Part shown: positions 15,321-24,716 of the stretch, piece by piece
How positions within the stretch are numbered: position 1 is the first letter of the stretch
Layout: every line of letters begins with the position of its first letter
DNA from: an uncultured Lachnospiraceae bacterium
GTDB taxonomy: Bacteria > Bacillota > Clostridia > Lachnospirales > Lachnospiraceae
Direction of reading: 5' to 3'
Length of the DNA stretch: 35,994 bases
Assembly: GCA_910589385.1 (NCBI GenBank)
Contig: CAJUTU010000035.1
Coordinates: 1 to 35,994, forward strand
Position numbers and translations under genes: made by a program
Notes under the pieces: model-generated
Told to the model about the DNA's origin: nothing
The model's database searches: none
The model's input: the letters and a program-made list of their open reading frames with translations, nothing else

Positions 15321-17513
15321 TTACATCCGTATAAAATGCAGCACCTTGCTCCTATAATCCCCCTCTTGGGGCTCTATGAGTACTCCGCCGTACATCAGCA
15401 CCTGCCCGCCAAATGTCTTTTCCGTACCTTCCAGCCTGTACATCGCTTTCCCATCCAGTCCCTTAAGGCGGATCTTCCGGCTTCTTACATTCGCGCCTGC
15501 CAGCACCTGCACATAGGTCACCACAGCTTCGCTTTGGTCTTTTGCGGCCACTTCCCAACAGTCATACCGATGATTTTCCTGCCAGGAAGCAATCCGGTAA
15601 TAGTCGCCCTCCCGGACAAGATTGCCGTACTGGTGGTACAATACTATCTGCTTTTTCACCATCTCTTTTTCTTCTACAGAGAGCTTTGTGATATCCAGCT
15701 CGTATCCAAAGGTCCCGCCCAGCGCCACATGGCCTCTGGTCTCAAAAGACGTGCTGCGCCCCACGATATGGTTAGGACATGCGCTGACATGCGCCCCCAT
15801 ACAGGACAGCGGATAGAGAAGCGCTGTCCCTTCCTGGATGGCAAGCCGCTCCACCGCATCTGTATCGTCGGAGCACCAGATCTGCGGGCTGTAATACAAC
15901 ATTCCGGGGTCAAACCGGCCGCCACCGCTGGCACAGTTTTCCAGCAGCAGATCCGGAAATTCTGTGATCAGGCGTTCCTGTAGTTCATAGACGCCCAGGA
16001 TATACCGGTGGGGCAGTTCCCCCTGACGCTTTGGCGGCAGGAATGTGCTCCCCAGATCGGTAAACTGCCGGTTCATGTCCCATTTCACATAAGAAATATC
16101 TGCACTTCTGAGGATTTTTGCCACACATTCGCAGACATAGTCTACCACCTCCGGCCTGGAAAGATCCAGCACGTACTGGGCACGGCTCTGGGTGGGAATC
16201 CGTCCCGGCACCTGGATTGCCCAGTCGGGATGTGCACGGAACAGATCCGAATCCGGCGAAACCATTTCCGGCTCAAACCAGATCCCGAAGGAAAGTCCTT
16301 CTGCTTTCACTCTTTCCACCAATGCCGGCAGGCCTCCCGGAAGCTTCTCTTCATTCACAGTCCAGTCTCCAAGAGAACTGTCGTCCAGATTCCGTTTTCC
16401 AAACCAGCCGTCATCCATGACCAACATTTCGATCCCGGCTTCCTTTGCGTCTTTTGCAATCGCTGCCAGCTTATCCGAGTCAAATTCAAAATAAGTGGCT
16501 TCCCAGTTATTGATCAGCACCGGCCGTTTTTTATGCAGGTAGGGGCTGCGGATCAAATGGCCCCGGTACAGGTCATGCAGCGTCCTGCTCATTTTTCCCA
16601 GTCCCTGATCGGAATATACGCATACAACCTCCGGTGTCTGGAAAGACTCCCATGGATCCAAAACCCACTCAAAGCCTTCCGGGTGGATGCCCATGACCAT
16701 CCTCACAGACTCATACTGGCTTTTCTGGCAGAGCGCCAGAAAATTCCCGGAATATACGAAATGCATTGCATACACTTCTCCTGTATCCTGGGTCGTCCCC
16801 GGCGTCAGCAGGGCTGCGAACGGATGCTCCTGATGGCTGGAGCATCCACGCACAGAGGAGGCCGTATGCTTTCCATAGGCCGCCGGGCATCTTGTCATGT
16901 GCCGCTCTCTGGCCCAGGAACCTGTCAGCGTGAGCATTTCAAAGGACTCATCATCCATATCCATGCAGGCGCTCAATACCCTCTCGATATACAAGGGTTC
17001 TTTGCTTTCATTTATGAGCCTCACACTTCGGATGACTGCATCGGAATCTTCAAAAATACTATAGCATAACACGGCTTTCAACCCGATGTACGCATCCTCG
17101 CAGGTGATCTCCAATGTCTGTGCCGCAGCCCCCTCTTTTGGAAAAGTGGAAGGCAGGCCGTAAAGGCCTGGTTTCCCGTCAATAATCTCGTGGCCTGTAT
17201 AGACAAGCTCACATATCCGGCAGCCCTGTGCAGTACGGACAGACAGGCACGGCTCACGGTAGTCCCCTGCGCCGGACGTGGGATATTCATAGGGAAATGC
17301 ATCCGCAAAGGCTGCTTTATCCCGTTCATTTTTTGAGGGCACAAAAGGCTTCTCATCTGTCCGAAGCAGCGCATATCCGCCCTGGCAGTTATCCAGCTTC
17401 TTTCCGAAATAAATATGGCCAATGTATTTTTCATCCGCAATCCCAATCAAGTAGCTTACGGCCTTTGTATTGAGCTGAAATATATTTGCAGCCTTGTCAA
17501 ATGTGATACTCAT
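15321..17513 (-). CDS. GH36 alpha-galactosidase (cytoplasmic)
   Basis: Removes alpha-1,6-galactosyl branches from galactomannan oligosaccharides, and would also act on raffinose-type sugars. The 730-residue length is typical of bacterial GH36. The order is an N-terminal beta-sandwich, a (beta/alpha)8 barrel and a C-terminal beta domain. Motifs seen: WEATYFEFD (about 337-345), MDDGWFGKRNLDDSSLGDW (366-384), nucleophile Asp479 in YVKWDMNRQF, and the acid/base region SDDTD (548-552). There is no signal peptide, so the substrate must be imported. It is the last gene of the mannan operon; AGGAGGGA precedes the ATG and the gap from the upstream fusion gene is 13 nt. Confidence 0.95.
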   Translation of the reverse strand: MSITFDKAANIFQLNTKAVSYLIGIADEKYIGHIYFGKKLDNCQGGYALLRTDEKPFVPSKNERDKAAFADAFPYEYPTSGAGDYREPCLSVRTAQGCRICELVYTGHEIIDGKPGLYGLPSTFPKEGAAAQTLEITCEDAYIGLKAVLCYSIFEDSDAVIRSVRLINESKEPLYIERVLSACMDMDDESFEMLTLTGSWARERHMTRCPAAYGKHTASSVRGCSSHQEHPFAALLTPGTTQDTGEVYAMHFVYSGNFLALCQKSQYESVRMVMGIHPEGFEWVLDPWESFQTPEVVCVYSDQGLGKMSRTLHDLYRGHLIRSPYLHKKRPVLINNWEATYFEFDSDKLAAIAKDAKEAGIEMLVMDDGWFGKRNLDDSSLGDWTVNEEKLPGGLPALVERVKAEGLSFGIWFEPEMVSPDSDLFRAHPDWAIQVPGRIPTQSRAQYVLDLSRPEVVDYVCECVAKILRSADISYVKWDMNRQFTDLGSTFLPPKRQGELPHRYILGVYELQERLITEFPDLLLENCASGGGRFDPGMLYYSPQIWCSDDTDAVERLAIQEGTALLYPLSCMGAHVSACPNHIVGRSTSFETRGHVALGGTFGYELDITKLSVEEKEMVKKQIVLYHQYGNLVREGDYYRIASWQENHRYDCWEVAAKDQSEAVVTYVQVLAGANVRSRKIRLKGLDGKAMYRLEGTEKTFGGQVLMYGGVLIEPQEGDYRSKVLHFIRM

Positions 17514-17526
17514 AAAAATGTCCCTC

Positions 17527-19374
17527 CTAAATCAGGCTTGCCGCTCCGATCATCCCGGCTTCATTACCAAGCGCCGCAATCTCAATCTCCGGTAGTTCGC
17601 CTTTTTCTCCGCCAAAACACCCTTCGCCCATCATTTCCCGAAGGGGTGCAAGAAGCACTTCTCCCTGCCTGGAGATTCCGCCGCCCAAAAGCACAAGCTG
17701 CGGCCGGAAAATATTCACGATATTGACGATCCCGATACCCAGCCTGCGGATATAAGCATCCACAACTTCCTGCATCTTTTCATCCCCTTTGGCGGCTGCC
17801 CCAAAGATTTCTTCCGGCGTACGTTCCATTCCTGCTGAGCGTTTCGCATCCCGTTTTAATGCGGTAGCAGAGGCATAAGCTTCCAGACATCCTCTGCGCC
17901 CGCAAGTACAGGGTTCCCCGTCCTCTATAATGACCATATGGCCGAATTCACTGCCTCCTTTGCCCTCGTAGATCTCTCCGTCCAGGATGATCCCGCTGCC
18001 GACTCCGGTTCCCAACGTTAACATGACCACATCCTGGCATTCTTTTCCGGCCCCGGCATATGCTTCTCCAAGAGCTGCACAGTCCGCATCATTGGCAATC
18101 TGGATCGGGATCGGAAGATAGTTTTCCATTTCTTTCGCCAGAGATACATTTTCCCAACGGATATTGTTGGAATACCGCACCACGCCTGTTTTTCGAATCA
18201 CGGTTCCCGGCACGCCGATCCCTGCACCCACACATTGATCCATGGCAATGCCCTGGGCATCCAAAAGTGCCAGCGCCTTTTCTCCGATTTCCCGGATGAT
18301 CTCTTCCGCCGGACGTTTTGATGCAGTTGGCATGGAAGTCTGTACGATCAATTTCTGATGGATGTCTACCAGGCCGATCTTCGTCTCAGTCCCTCCGATG
18401 TCAATCCCAATCCGCACCGGAGCCGCTTTCTCGCGGATGGTCGTGATCAGCGCGTCGCACGCCCCATCTATCTGGTAGGCCCCGCTGCCGGCAGACAAAA
18501 AGAAGCTGTCGCCTTTTCGGAATCCCAGAGTTTCTCCCTGACTGGAAATGGTGCCGCTGCCGCCCAACATCAAAATGCTTGCAAAGGATGCGTCGGAGAC
18601 CGTTCCCTCCATTTTCTTCATCACTTTTCCATCCAGATTCAGTTTATCCACCGTAAAATAGTCGCAGTCCGCTACATGGGGATAACTGCTCTTATCCCGG
18701 ACGATAGGCACCCGGTTTGTTACGGCAAGGGCCTTTTCGATATGCAGGTCACGCTTCTTCCCATCCTTTCCTACACGCCCATAATCATAGACCCGGTAGG
18801 TCACATTCGAGTTCTGCTGGATCTCCGCGATCAAAATGTCTTTTCCTATGGCATGGATCGTGCCGGACTCGATAAACAGCACGTCCCCTTTCTGGACCGG
18901 AACGGCATTCAATACTTCCAGAAGCGTGTCCTCCTGGATCCGCCTGGAAAATTCTTCTTTGCTGATTTCTTTTTTAAAGCCATAGTACAAAAATGCCTCT
19001 TTCCCGGCATCCATCACGTACCACATCTCTGTCTTTCCATACTGCCCTTCATTTTTCAGCGCGTATCGGTTGTCCGGGTGCACCTGGATGGACAGGTTGT
19101 CTTTTGCGTCGATAAATTTTGTAAGGATGGGGAAATCCCGGAAACGTCTGCAGTGTGTCCCCAGAACTTCTTTTCCATTTTCCTCGATATACTGCTGCAG
19201 GGTCTTTCCTGCGTTTTCTCCGTTGGAAATCACGGACGGGCCGTCGGGATGGCAGGACAATTCCCAGGTTTCCGCCAGCACATCGCCCTCATATTCCTTT
19301 CCATATTCTTCTACAAGGCGGTGTCCGCCCCAAAGGTAATCTTTACAGCTTGGTTTTAATTTTAAAATACTCAT
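17527..19374 (-). CDS. Fusion: mannose-6-phosphate isomerase (class I) + ROK-family sugar kinase
   Basis: One 615-residue frame joins two complete enzymes. Residues 1 to about 315 are a ManA-type isomerase (mannose-6-P to fructose-6-P), with IQVHPDNRYA, GKTEMWYVMD and ESGTIHAIGKDILIAEIQQN carrying the metal ligands. Residues about 319-615 are a ROK kinase with the phosphate loop RIGIDIGGTETKIGLVD, catalytic Asp in NDADCAALGEA, TLGTGVGSGIILDG, and the ROK zinc motif H...CTCGRRGCLE. The linker is very short. In Bacillus subtilis the glucomannan operon has separate neighbouring genes for these activities (gmuF and gmuE). Here the kinase would phosphorylate free hexose released by phosphorolysis; its sugar preference is not evident. 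RBS AAAGGAG precedes the ATG at 19374; an in-frame extension to 19404 has no RBS. Confidence 0.93.
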   Translation of the reverse strand: MSILKLKPSCKDYLWGGHRLVEEYGKEYEGDVLAETWELSCHPDGPSVISNGENAGKTLQQYIEENGKEVLGTHCRRFRDFPILTKFIDAKDNLSIQVHPDNRYALKNEGQYGKTEMWYVMDAGKEAFLYYGFKKEISKEEFSRRIQEDTLLEVLNAVPVQKGDVLFIESGTIHAIGKDILIAEIQQNSNVTYRVYDYGRVGKDGKKRDLHIEKALAVTNRVPIVRDKSSYPHVADCDYFTVDKLNLDGKVMKKMEGTVSDASFASILMLGGSGTISSQGETLGFRKGDSFFLSAGSGAYQIDGACDALITTIREKAAPVRIGIDIGGTETKIGLVDIHQKLIVQTSMPTASKRPAEEIIREIGEKALALLDAQGIAMDQCVGAGIGVPGTVIRKTGVVRYSNNIRWENVSLAKEMENYLPIPIQIANDADCAALGEAYAGAGKECQDVVMLTLGTGVGSGIILDGEIYEGKGGSEFGHMVIIEDGEPCTCGRRGCLEAYASATALKRDAKRSAGMERTPEEIFGAAAKGDEKMQEVVDAYIRRLGIGIVNIVNIFRPQLVLLGGGISRQGEVLLAPLREMMGEGCFGGEKGELPEIEIAALGNEAGMIGAASLI

Positions 19375-19432
19375 TGCAATCTCCTTTATTTCCGCGGGCA
19401 GCAAGCCAGAGTGGAGAATTTTTATATATGAT

Positions 19433-21157
19433 TTATTCTGCCAGTTCCTTCACGCTCTCGGTAAGAGCTGCCAGCTTTTCTTCTGCCGCCGCTTCGTCCG
19501 CTCCTTTTACGCCAATATAGAACTTGATCTTCGGCTCTGTTCCCGACGGACGGATGCAGCACCATGTGCCCTCTTCCAGTTCAAAATACAGGACATTGGA
19601 ATTGGGAAGCCCGGTGGCAGTCTTTGTTCCATTGACAAAGTCCATGAGTACGTCCGCTTTGTAATCCCGGAACTGTGTCACCGACAGGCCGCCCACGGTT
19701 TTCGGCACATTACCACGAATCCCTTCCATCATGGCAGCAATCTTCTTTGCCCCGTCCTGCCCTTTTAAGGTCACGGTGCAGAGCCCTTCTTTGTAATATC
19801 CGTAAGCTTCAAACAGCTCCTTCATCTTGTCACATAATGTGAGCCCCTGATGCTTACAGTAAGCAGCCGCTTCACAGAGCGCCATCACTGCAGCTACCGC
19901 ATCCTTATCCCGGGCATGTGTCCCGACCAGGCAGCCGTAGCTTTCCTCATATCCAAATACATATTCGTGCTCATGATCCTGCTCAAAGAACTTAATCTGC
20001 TCTCCGATATATTTAAAGCCTGTCAGCGTCTCAATCAAATCTACCTGATAAGCTTTTGTGATCTCCCTTGCCATCTTCCCGGACACGATGGTCGTTACCA
20101 CGGCGCCGTTTTCCGGCAGCGTTCCCAGCGCTTTTCTCTGGGATAAAATGTATTCCAAGATCAGTATCCCAGACATATTTCCTGTAAAACTCATATATTC
20201 CCCGGTGCTGCTGTCTTTTGCATAGACTCCAAGACGGTCTGCGTCCGGGTCTGTCGCCAGCACGATATCTGCATCTACCTCTTTTGCCAGTTTCAATGCA
20301 AGAGCAAATGCGTTTTTATCCTCCGGGTTCGGATAGGAAACAGTCGGGAAATCGCCATTCGGCAGCGCCTGTTCCCCTACCACGAATACATTCGTAAATC
20401 CCAGTTCCTCCAGCACACGCCGCACCGGAAGGTTGCCGGTTCCATGAAGCGGGGTATAGACGATCTTCAGATCTTTCCCCTCTTCCCTCATAATCTCCGG
20501 GTGGATTGCCAGCTTTTTCAATGCCGCTATGTATTTGTCATCCATATCCGGGCCTATGACCTGATAAAGGCCTGCTGCCTTTGCAGCCTCTAAATCCATG
20601 GTCTTTACCTGTCCATAATCTGTAATGGCATTGACTTCCCCGATAATTTCCTTATCCTTGGGAAATGTGATCTGCGCGCCGTCCTCCCAGTATACTTTGT
20701 ATCCGTTGTATTCCGGCGGATTGTGGCTGGCTGTCACCACGATCCCTGCCGTGCAGCCCAGTTCCCGCAGTGCAAAGGACAGCATTGGAGTGGGGCGCAA
20801 AGACGGGAAAATATATGCTTTGATTCCGTTTGCCGCAAGGCAGAGGGCCGCCTCTTCTGCAAATTCCGGCGACATGTTGCGGGAATCAAAGGCAATGGCA
20901 GCACCCTTGTCCTGTGCATTCTCTTTTAAGATAAAGTTGGCAAGCCCCTGAGTGGCTTTCCGTACGGTATAGATGTTCATCCGGTTCGTTCCTGCCCCGA
21001 TGATGCCGCGCAGGCCTCCGGTACCGAATTCCAGATCCCGGTAGAAGCGTTCCTCGATCTCACCCACATCCCCGGCGATCCCTCTCAGTTCTGCCTTTGT
21101 ACCTTCGTCAAAATAAGAATCCTCCAGCCAGAATTCATAGGTTTTTCTTGCATCCAT
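19433..21157 (-). CDS. Phosphomannomutase/phosphoglucomutase (alpha-D-phosphohexomutase family)
   Basis: Moves phosphate between C1 and C6, here most likely mannose-1-phosphate from the GH130 phosphorylases to mannose-6-phosphate for the downstream isomerase. The 574-residue protein has the catalytic serine loop TASHNPPEYNGYKVYW, the metal loop DPDADRLG, the sugar-specificity loop GYEESYGC, and the phosphate loop RPSGTEPKIKFY. Length fits the long Firmicutes form. The start is the ATG at 21157 (AAGGAGG, 8 nt); a longer frame to 21202 would overlap the esterase gene and has no RBS. The gap to the upstream esterase is 34 nt. The family is known for dual glucose/mannose specificity. Confidence 0.93.
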   Translation of the reverse strand: MDARKTYEFWLEDSYFDEGTKAELRGIAGDVGEIEERFYRDLEFGTGGLRGIIGAGTNRMNIYTVRKATQGLANFILKENAQDKGAAIAFDSRNMSPEFAEEAALCLAANGIKAYIFPSLRPTPMLSFALRELGCTAGIVVTASHNPPEYNGYKVYWEDGAQITFPKDKEIIGEVNAITDYGQVKTMDLEAAKAAGLYQVIGPDMDDKYIAALKKLAIHPEIMREEGKDLKIVYTPLHGTGNLPVRRVLEELGFTNVFVVGEQALPNGDFPTVSYPNPEDKNAFALALKLAKEVDADIVLATDPDADRLGVYAKDSSTGEYMSFTGNMSGILILEYILSQRKALGTLPENGAVVTTIVSGKMAREITKAYQVDLIETLTGFKYIGEQIKFFEQDHEHEYVFGYEESYGCLVGTHARDKDAVAAVMALCEAAAYCKHQGLTLCDKMKELFEAYGYYKEGLCTVTLKGQDGAKKIAAMMEGIRGNVPKTVGGLSVTQFRDYKADVLMDFVNGTKTATGLPNSNVLYFELEEGTWCCIRPSGTEPKIKFYIGVKGADEAAAEEKLAALTESVKELAE

Positions 21158-21191
21158 GTTCAAATCCTCCTTTTTAATTGCTGATCCCATA

Positions 21192-22343
21192 TCAGGCAAC
21201 AATGAATGCCATCAGATAAAACGGGACCGCTGTCTCTGCTTTTCCCGGCAGAATCTCAATTTCTATCTTGTGTTTCCTCCTGCTGCCATGGTGGAGAATC
21301 ACCTGTAGATACTGGCAGTCGCCCCAATCCTCGTCAAACTCTCCATCCAGCAGTACGGCTCCCCCTGTATCTTCATCCAAGACCGCCTGGGCCAAAAGCG
21401 CCGGCTTTGCCACGGATTTTCTATACTGAATGGCAATACAGGATGCTTCTATTTCAAAAACAAGCCTGTCTCCTGCTTTTTTCCCGACCCAGCCATTTTT
21501 GAACGCATCCAGAAGCCCTTTCTTCTCCTTTGTATCTGCACGGAACCCATGTAGTTCTGGAGAAACTTCCCGTATGGTCAGCCGCCTTGCATGCTCATAG
21601 GCATTGGCAGTCATTGGCAGCGGAAGTGTTCCTACAGTAACGGATTCCTTTCCAGCAGGCATCTCACCTGAGGCGCTTCCCTGCCCGGCATCATCCATAT
21701 CCGTTCTTTCTTCCTGAACTTCTTCTTTTACAGATTCCAGCAGCCTTATGATCTCCCCGGCCACAAGACCATGCCCGGTATCATTCGGGTGGAGGCAGTC
21801 GGATGTCAGTTCCTCCCTTGTATACATCCCACAGTCCCTTGCTTCCATCCTCTGATAAACCGTGTCCCGGATGCTCACATACGGCAGATGATACCATCCG
21901 CCTACAGCGTTATGGAACTCCTGTGCATTCTCCCCGGTATCATAAAACACATTGTTCAGCAGAAGCACCGCAGGCCTGGAAGGCCAATTCAGGAGCCTGC
22001 GCACCACACCTTCATAGGTCTCTTGAAAAAACGCCTCCGCATCATCATTTACGCTGAAATCCACCACCACAAAGTCGGGCTGGTACATCAGCACATCAGT
22101 CACAGCACGTGCAGCGCCATAATGGGAAGTCGTGCCGCCGATCCCGCCATTTACATAATGGAATTCTGCTTTTGGAAATGCATGTTTCCACCAGGAAAAC
22201 ACCCTGTACGCATAAGTATTTTCATGCACTTTTGCACAACTCCCCTGGGTGATGGAACCGCCCAGGAAGCCTATCGTCAGTTCCCCTCCCTGCGCTGCAC
22301 GGCGCATACATGTCTTTAGCCTTGCCAAATCAAACTGATACAT
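21192..22343 (-). CDS. SGNH acetylesterase, CE17-like (mannan 2-O-acetylesterase)
   Basis: A 383-residue two-domain protein. The N-terminal SGNH hydrolase (about 1-215) has catalytic Ser30 in GFLGGSITQGS, Gly70 in NGGIGGTTSHYGA, Asn99 in VVDFSVNDD, and Asp182/His185 in DCLHPNDTGH. A polar, Glu-rich linker follows (about 205-240). The C-terminal part (about 245-383) is beta-rich and consistent with a CBM35-like module. It resembles the Roseburia intestinalis CE17 enzyme, which removes the axial 2-O-acetyl group from mannosyl residues and works with a CE2 partner; here too a CE2 gene is directly upstream. No signal peptide, so it acts on imported oligosaccharides. The CE17 assignment rests on motif layout and context. 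Confidence 0.85.
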   Translation of the reverse strand: MYQFDLARLKTCMRRAAQGGELTIGFLGGSITQGSCAKVHENTYAYRVFSWWKHAFPKAEFHYVNGGIGGTTSHYGAARAVTDVLMYQPDFVVVDFSVNDDAEAFFQETYEGVVRRLLNWPSRPAVLLLNNVFYDTGENAQEFHNAVGGWYHLPYVSIRDTVYQRMEARDCGMYTREELTSDCLHPNDTGHGLVAGEIIRLLESVKEEVQEERTDMDDAGQGSASGEMPAGKESVTVGTLPLPMTANAYEHARRLTIREVSPELHGFRADTKEKKGLLDAFKNGWVGKKAGDRLVFEIEASCIAIQYRKSVAKPALLAQAVLDEDTGGAVLLDGEFDEDWGDCQYLQVILHHGSRRKHKIEIEILPGKAETAVPFYLMAFIVA

Positions 22344-22418
22344 GATCTATCCCTTTACCTATATTTATTTTCTCACCCGGATGGATCTGCCTGGCATCAC
22401 ACAGACAGAAGCCGCCCG

Positions 22419-23453
22419 TTACCATATCCCCAGTCTTTCAATATAAGCTGCCAGTTCCTCCGCCATCTCTTCCGCTTCCGGTATCCGTAAGTGCCCCGGC
22501 GTCCCTCTCCCATTCCTGCGGAACACATAATGGCTCACTTTTTCATCCTGCAGTTCGCTGCATACCTGACCGATCGACCTGTCCCATGCCTCATCGTGGA
22601 CCAGCAGGGTAGTACAGCAGATAATATAAGCTTGCGGATACTGTGCCCTTAACTTCTGGATAAATGTCCGATACCTATCTCTCCAAAGCCTTGCCTTTCC
22701 GCTGTCATAATCTGCCTTCATGTAATCCTCCGGGCTGCTGTCATTCTGCCCGATTGCCACAATAACTGCCTGGGGAGTGTATCTGGAAAAATCCCAGTCT
22801 GTCATCTCTCCCTGATCCGGATTATAATGGATCTTATCCCATGCGGTCTCCATTCCGATATGATCCGGCGCATGGAACCATCCTGTCCCATCCATCAATG
22901 CAATGCCGCCCTGGGCAATGTCATGGATTTCTGCCCCCAGCTTCCGCGCCGTCAGCCATGCATAAGAGTACCAGCTGTTGGAATATTCCCCATCATGCTC
23001 CGGGTCTTCCTTTCCGATATAATGTACCGCCTCCGACACTTCTCCGGCAGATACCGAATCCCCGTAAACTTCAATCCTCCGCCTGGGCCTGTCAGGAGGC
23101 TGGAGCAGCCTGCTGTCCTCGGACAATTCCAGCGCCTCCAGCACGAACTCATGGCAGGCATCCATCCGCTTAAAAAGCAGGATATCATGCTCATGATCCT
23201 CTTCTTCCCACAAAAGCGTGATCACAGTCTCCCCCTCGTCCGCCAATTCAAACCGCATCTGCGCCCCGTCCACAATAGCTCCGACCACACTTTTCCAGTA
23301 ACAGCGCCGGTTCGTGATCCGGACCGATGCCGTCCTGCCGAAAAACCGAAAACGCAGGGAGGATGCCGGAAATACAAATTCCGGTTTGGACGGATTCCTC
23401 ATATCAATCCTCCCGGTGTAACATAATTCTTCTCTGTCCAGTTCTACCTGCAT
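22419..23453 (-). CDS. CE2-family acetylesterase
   Basis: A 344-residue enzyme with an N-terminal beta-sandwich (about 1-115; includes YWKSVVGAIVDG) and a C-terminal SGNH domain: Ser133 in EVYGDSVSAGE, Gly182-183 in IAQGGIALMDG, Asn237 in AIGQNDSS, His321 in GTPGHLRIPE. The usual DxxH Asp before the His is absent, in line with the Ser-His dyad described for CE2 enzymes. It would remove 3-, 4- and 6-O-acetyls from mannan oligosaccharides, complementing the CE17-like enzyme. No signal peptide. The start is the ATG at 23453 (AAAGGA, 6 nt); the in-frame ATG at 23468 has no RBS. Confidence 0.87.
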   Translation of the reverse strand: MQVELDREELCYTGRIDMRNPSKPEFVFPASSLRFRFFGRTASVRITNRRCYWKSVVGAIVDGAQMRFELADEGETVITLLWEEEDHEHDILLFKRMDACHEFVLEALELSEDSRLLQPPDRPRRRIEVYGDSVSAGEVSEAVHYIGKEDPEHDGEYSNSWYSYAWLTARKLGAEIHDIAQGGIALMDGTGWFHAPDHIGMETAWDKIHYNPDQGEMTDWDFSRYTPQAVIVAIGQNDSSPEDYMKADYDSGKARLWRDRYRTFIQKLRAQYPQAYIICCTTLLVHDEAWDRSIGQVCSELQDEKVSHYVFRRNGRGTPGHLRIPEAEEMAEELAAYIERLGIW

Positions 23454-23526
23454 CCTGTTTCCTTTCATTTTTTACATATTCTCTGTCTCATCTTAAATTC
23501 CACTTTGCTGTCTGACATCACAATTC

Positions 23527-24702
23527 CTACAAATCTCCATTCAAGATCTCCAGATTTCTCCTGATCATCTCACATCTCTGCTTCACACAATCCGGGGAAC
23601 GTTTCGGATCTCTGGGTGTATGGAACAGGTAATCCTCCATCTTGTCAATGGTCGTTGCCGCCACATGCATCCTTGTGTCGCAGGAGGCATAGTAAATATA
23701 AATGTCTCCGTTTTCTCTTGCAACCGCTCCATTGGTAAATACCACATTGGAGACGTCTCCGACCCGTTCTTCTCCAAAGGGCACCAGAAATACCCCTGAC
23801 GGCTCTGCGGTCACTTTAGATGGATCTTTTAAATCCGTGCCAAATACATACAGTACATACCGTAGCCCGGCCGCTGTGTTCCTCACACCATGGGCAATAT
23901 TGATCCAGCATTTTTTTCCCTTGATGGGAACTGCCCCCGCGCCATTTTTTGATTCGGTAAGCGTATGGTAGATCCGGCGGCTGATGATTTTTTCCTCATC
24001 GATCACTGCATGCCCAATATCTTCACAAAGCCCAAATCCTATTCCGCCGCCGCTCCCTGTTTCAATGAAGCCATCCATCGGCCTGGTATAGAATGCATAC
24101 TTTCCGTCCACAAATTCCGGATGCAGCACCACATTTCGCTGCTGAGGGGAGTGCAGTGTCTTCAGATTATCCAGCCGTTCCCAGTTTTTCAAGTCATGGG
24201 TCCGGACAATCCCTGCTTCTGCCACCGCTGCCGACAGATCTGCATTCTCCTTGTCCTTGCTTTCCGAGCAAAACACGCCGTAAATCCAGCCATCCTCATG
24301 CTGTGTCAGGCGCATGTCATATACATTGGTCTCCTCCGGGCAGGTATCCGGCAATTCCACAGGATAATCCCAAAAACGGAACCCGTCAATCCCTGTCTTA
24401 CTTTCTGCTACCGCAAAAAAAGATTTTCTGTCATTTCCTTCTACTCTTACTACAAGATGATATTTCCCATTTAAATAGACCGCGCCTGAATTCATCACCG
24501 CGTTGATGCCCAGCCGTTCCATAAAATAAGGATTGGTTTCCTCATCCAGATCATACCGCCAGTGGACCGGTGCAAACTCCCTTGTCAGTACCGGATATTC
24601 ATACCGGTCGTAAATCCCGTTATAATAGTCACTTTTCTGATTCTTTCTGGCAATCAGTTTCTCCACTTTTGCATGTTCAGCCTCATACCGCTTGTGCAGC
24701 AT
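23527..24702 (-). CDS. GH130 4-O-beta-D-mannosyl-D-glucose phosphorylase (subfamily 1-like)
   Basis: Splits mannosyl-beta-1,4-glucose with phosphate to mannose-1-phosphate plus glucose. At 391 residues it matches the length of known mannosylglucose phosphorylases. It shows the GH130 five-bladed propeller motifs GINAVMNSGAVYLNGKYHLV and VRVEGNDRKS, the catalytic-Asp context NVYDMRL, HPEFVDGKYAFYTRPMDGF, and a C-terminal helical tail. It starts 14 nt after the epimerase stop with RBS AAGGAGG. The substrate is made by the epimerase from mannobiose, so the two genes are a functional pair. Confidence 0.93.
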   Translation of the reverse strand: MLHKRYEAEHAKVEKLIARKNQKSDYYNGIYDRYEYPVLTREFAPVHWRYDLDEETNPYFMERLGINAVMNSGAVYLNGKYHLVVRVEGNDRKSFFAVAESKTGIDGFRFWDYPVELPDTCPEETNVYDMRLTQHEDGWIYGVFCSESKDKENADLSAAVAEAGIVRTHDLKNWERLDNLKTLHSPQQRNVVLHPEFVDGKYAFYTRPMDGFIETGSGGGIGFGLCEDIGHAVIDEEKIISRRIYHTLTESKNGAGAVPIKGKKCWINIAHGVRNTAAGLRYVLYVFGTDLKDPSKVTAEPSGVFLVPFGEERVGDVSNVVFTNGAVARENGDIYIYYASCDTRMHVAATTIDKMEDYLFHTPRDPKRSPDCVKQRCEMIRRNLEILNGDL

Positions 24703-24716
24703 TTTCCATCCTCCTT

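Noticed and set aside
16008..17069. Long plus-strand open frame (353 codons) opposite the alpha-galactosidase
   Set aside because: Antisense shadow of GH36; no RBS or recognisable motifs.
18358..19359. Long plus-strand open frame (333 codons) opposite the isomerase/kinase fusion
   Set aside because: Antisense shadow; no RBS and implausible composition.
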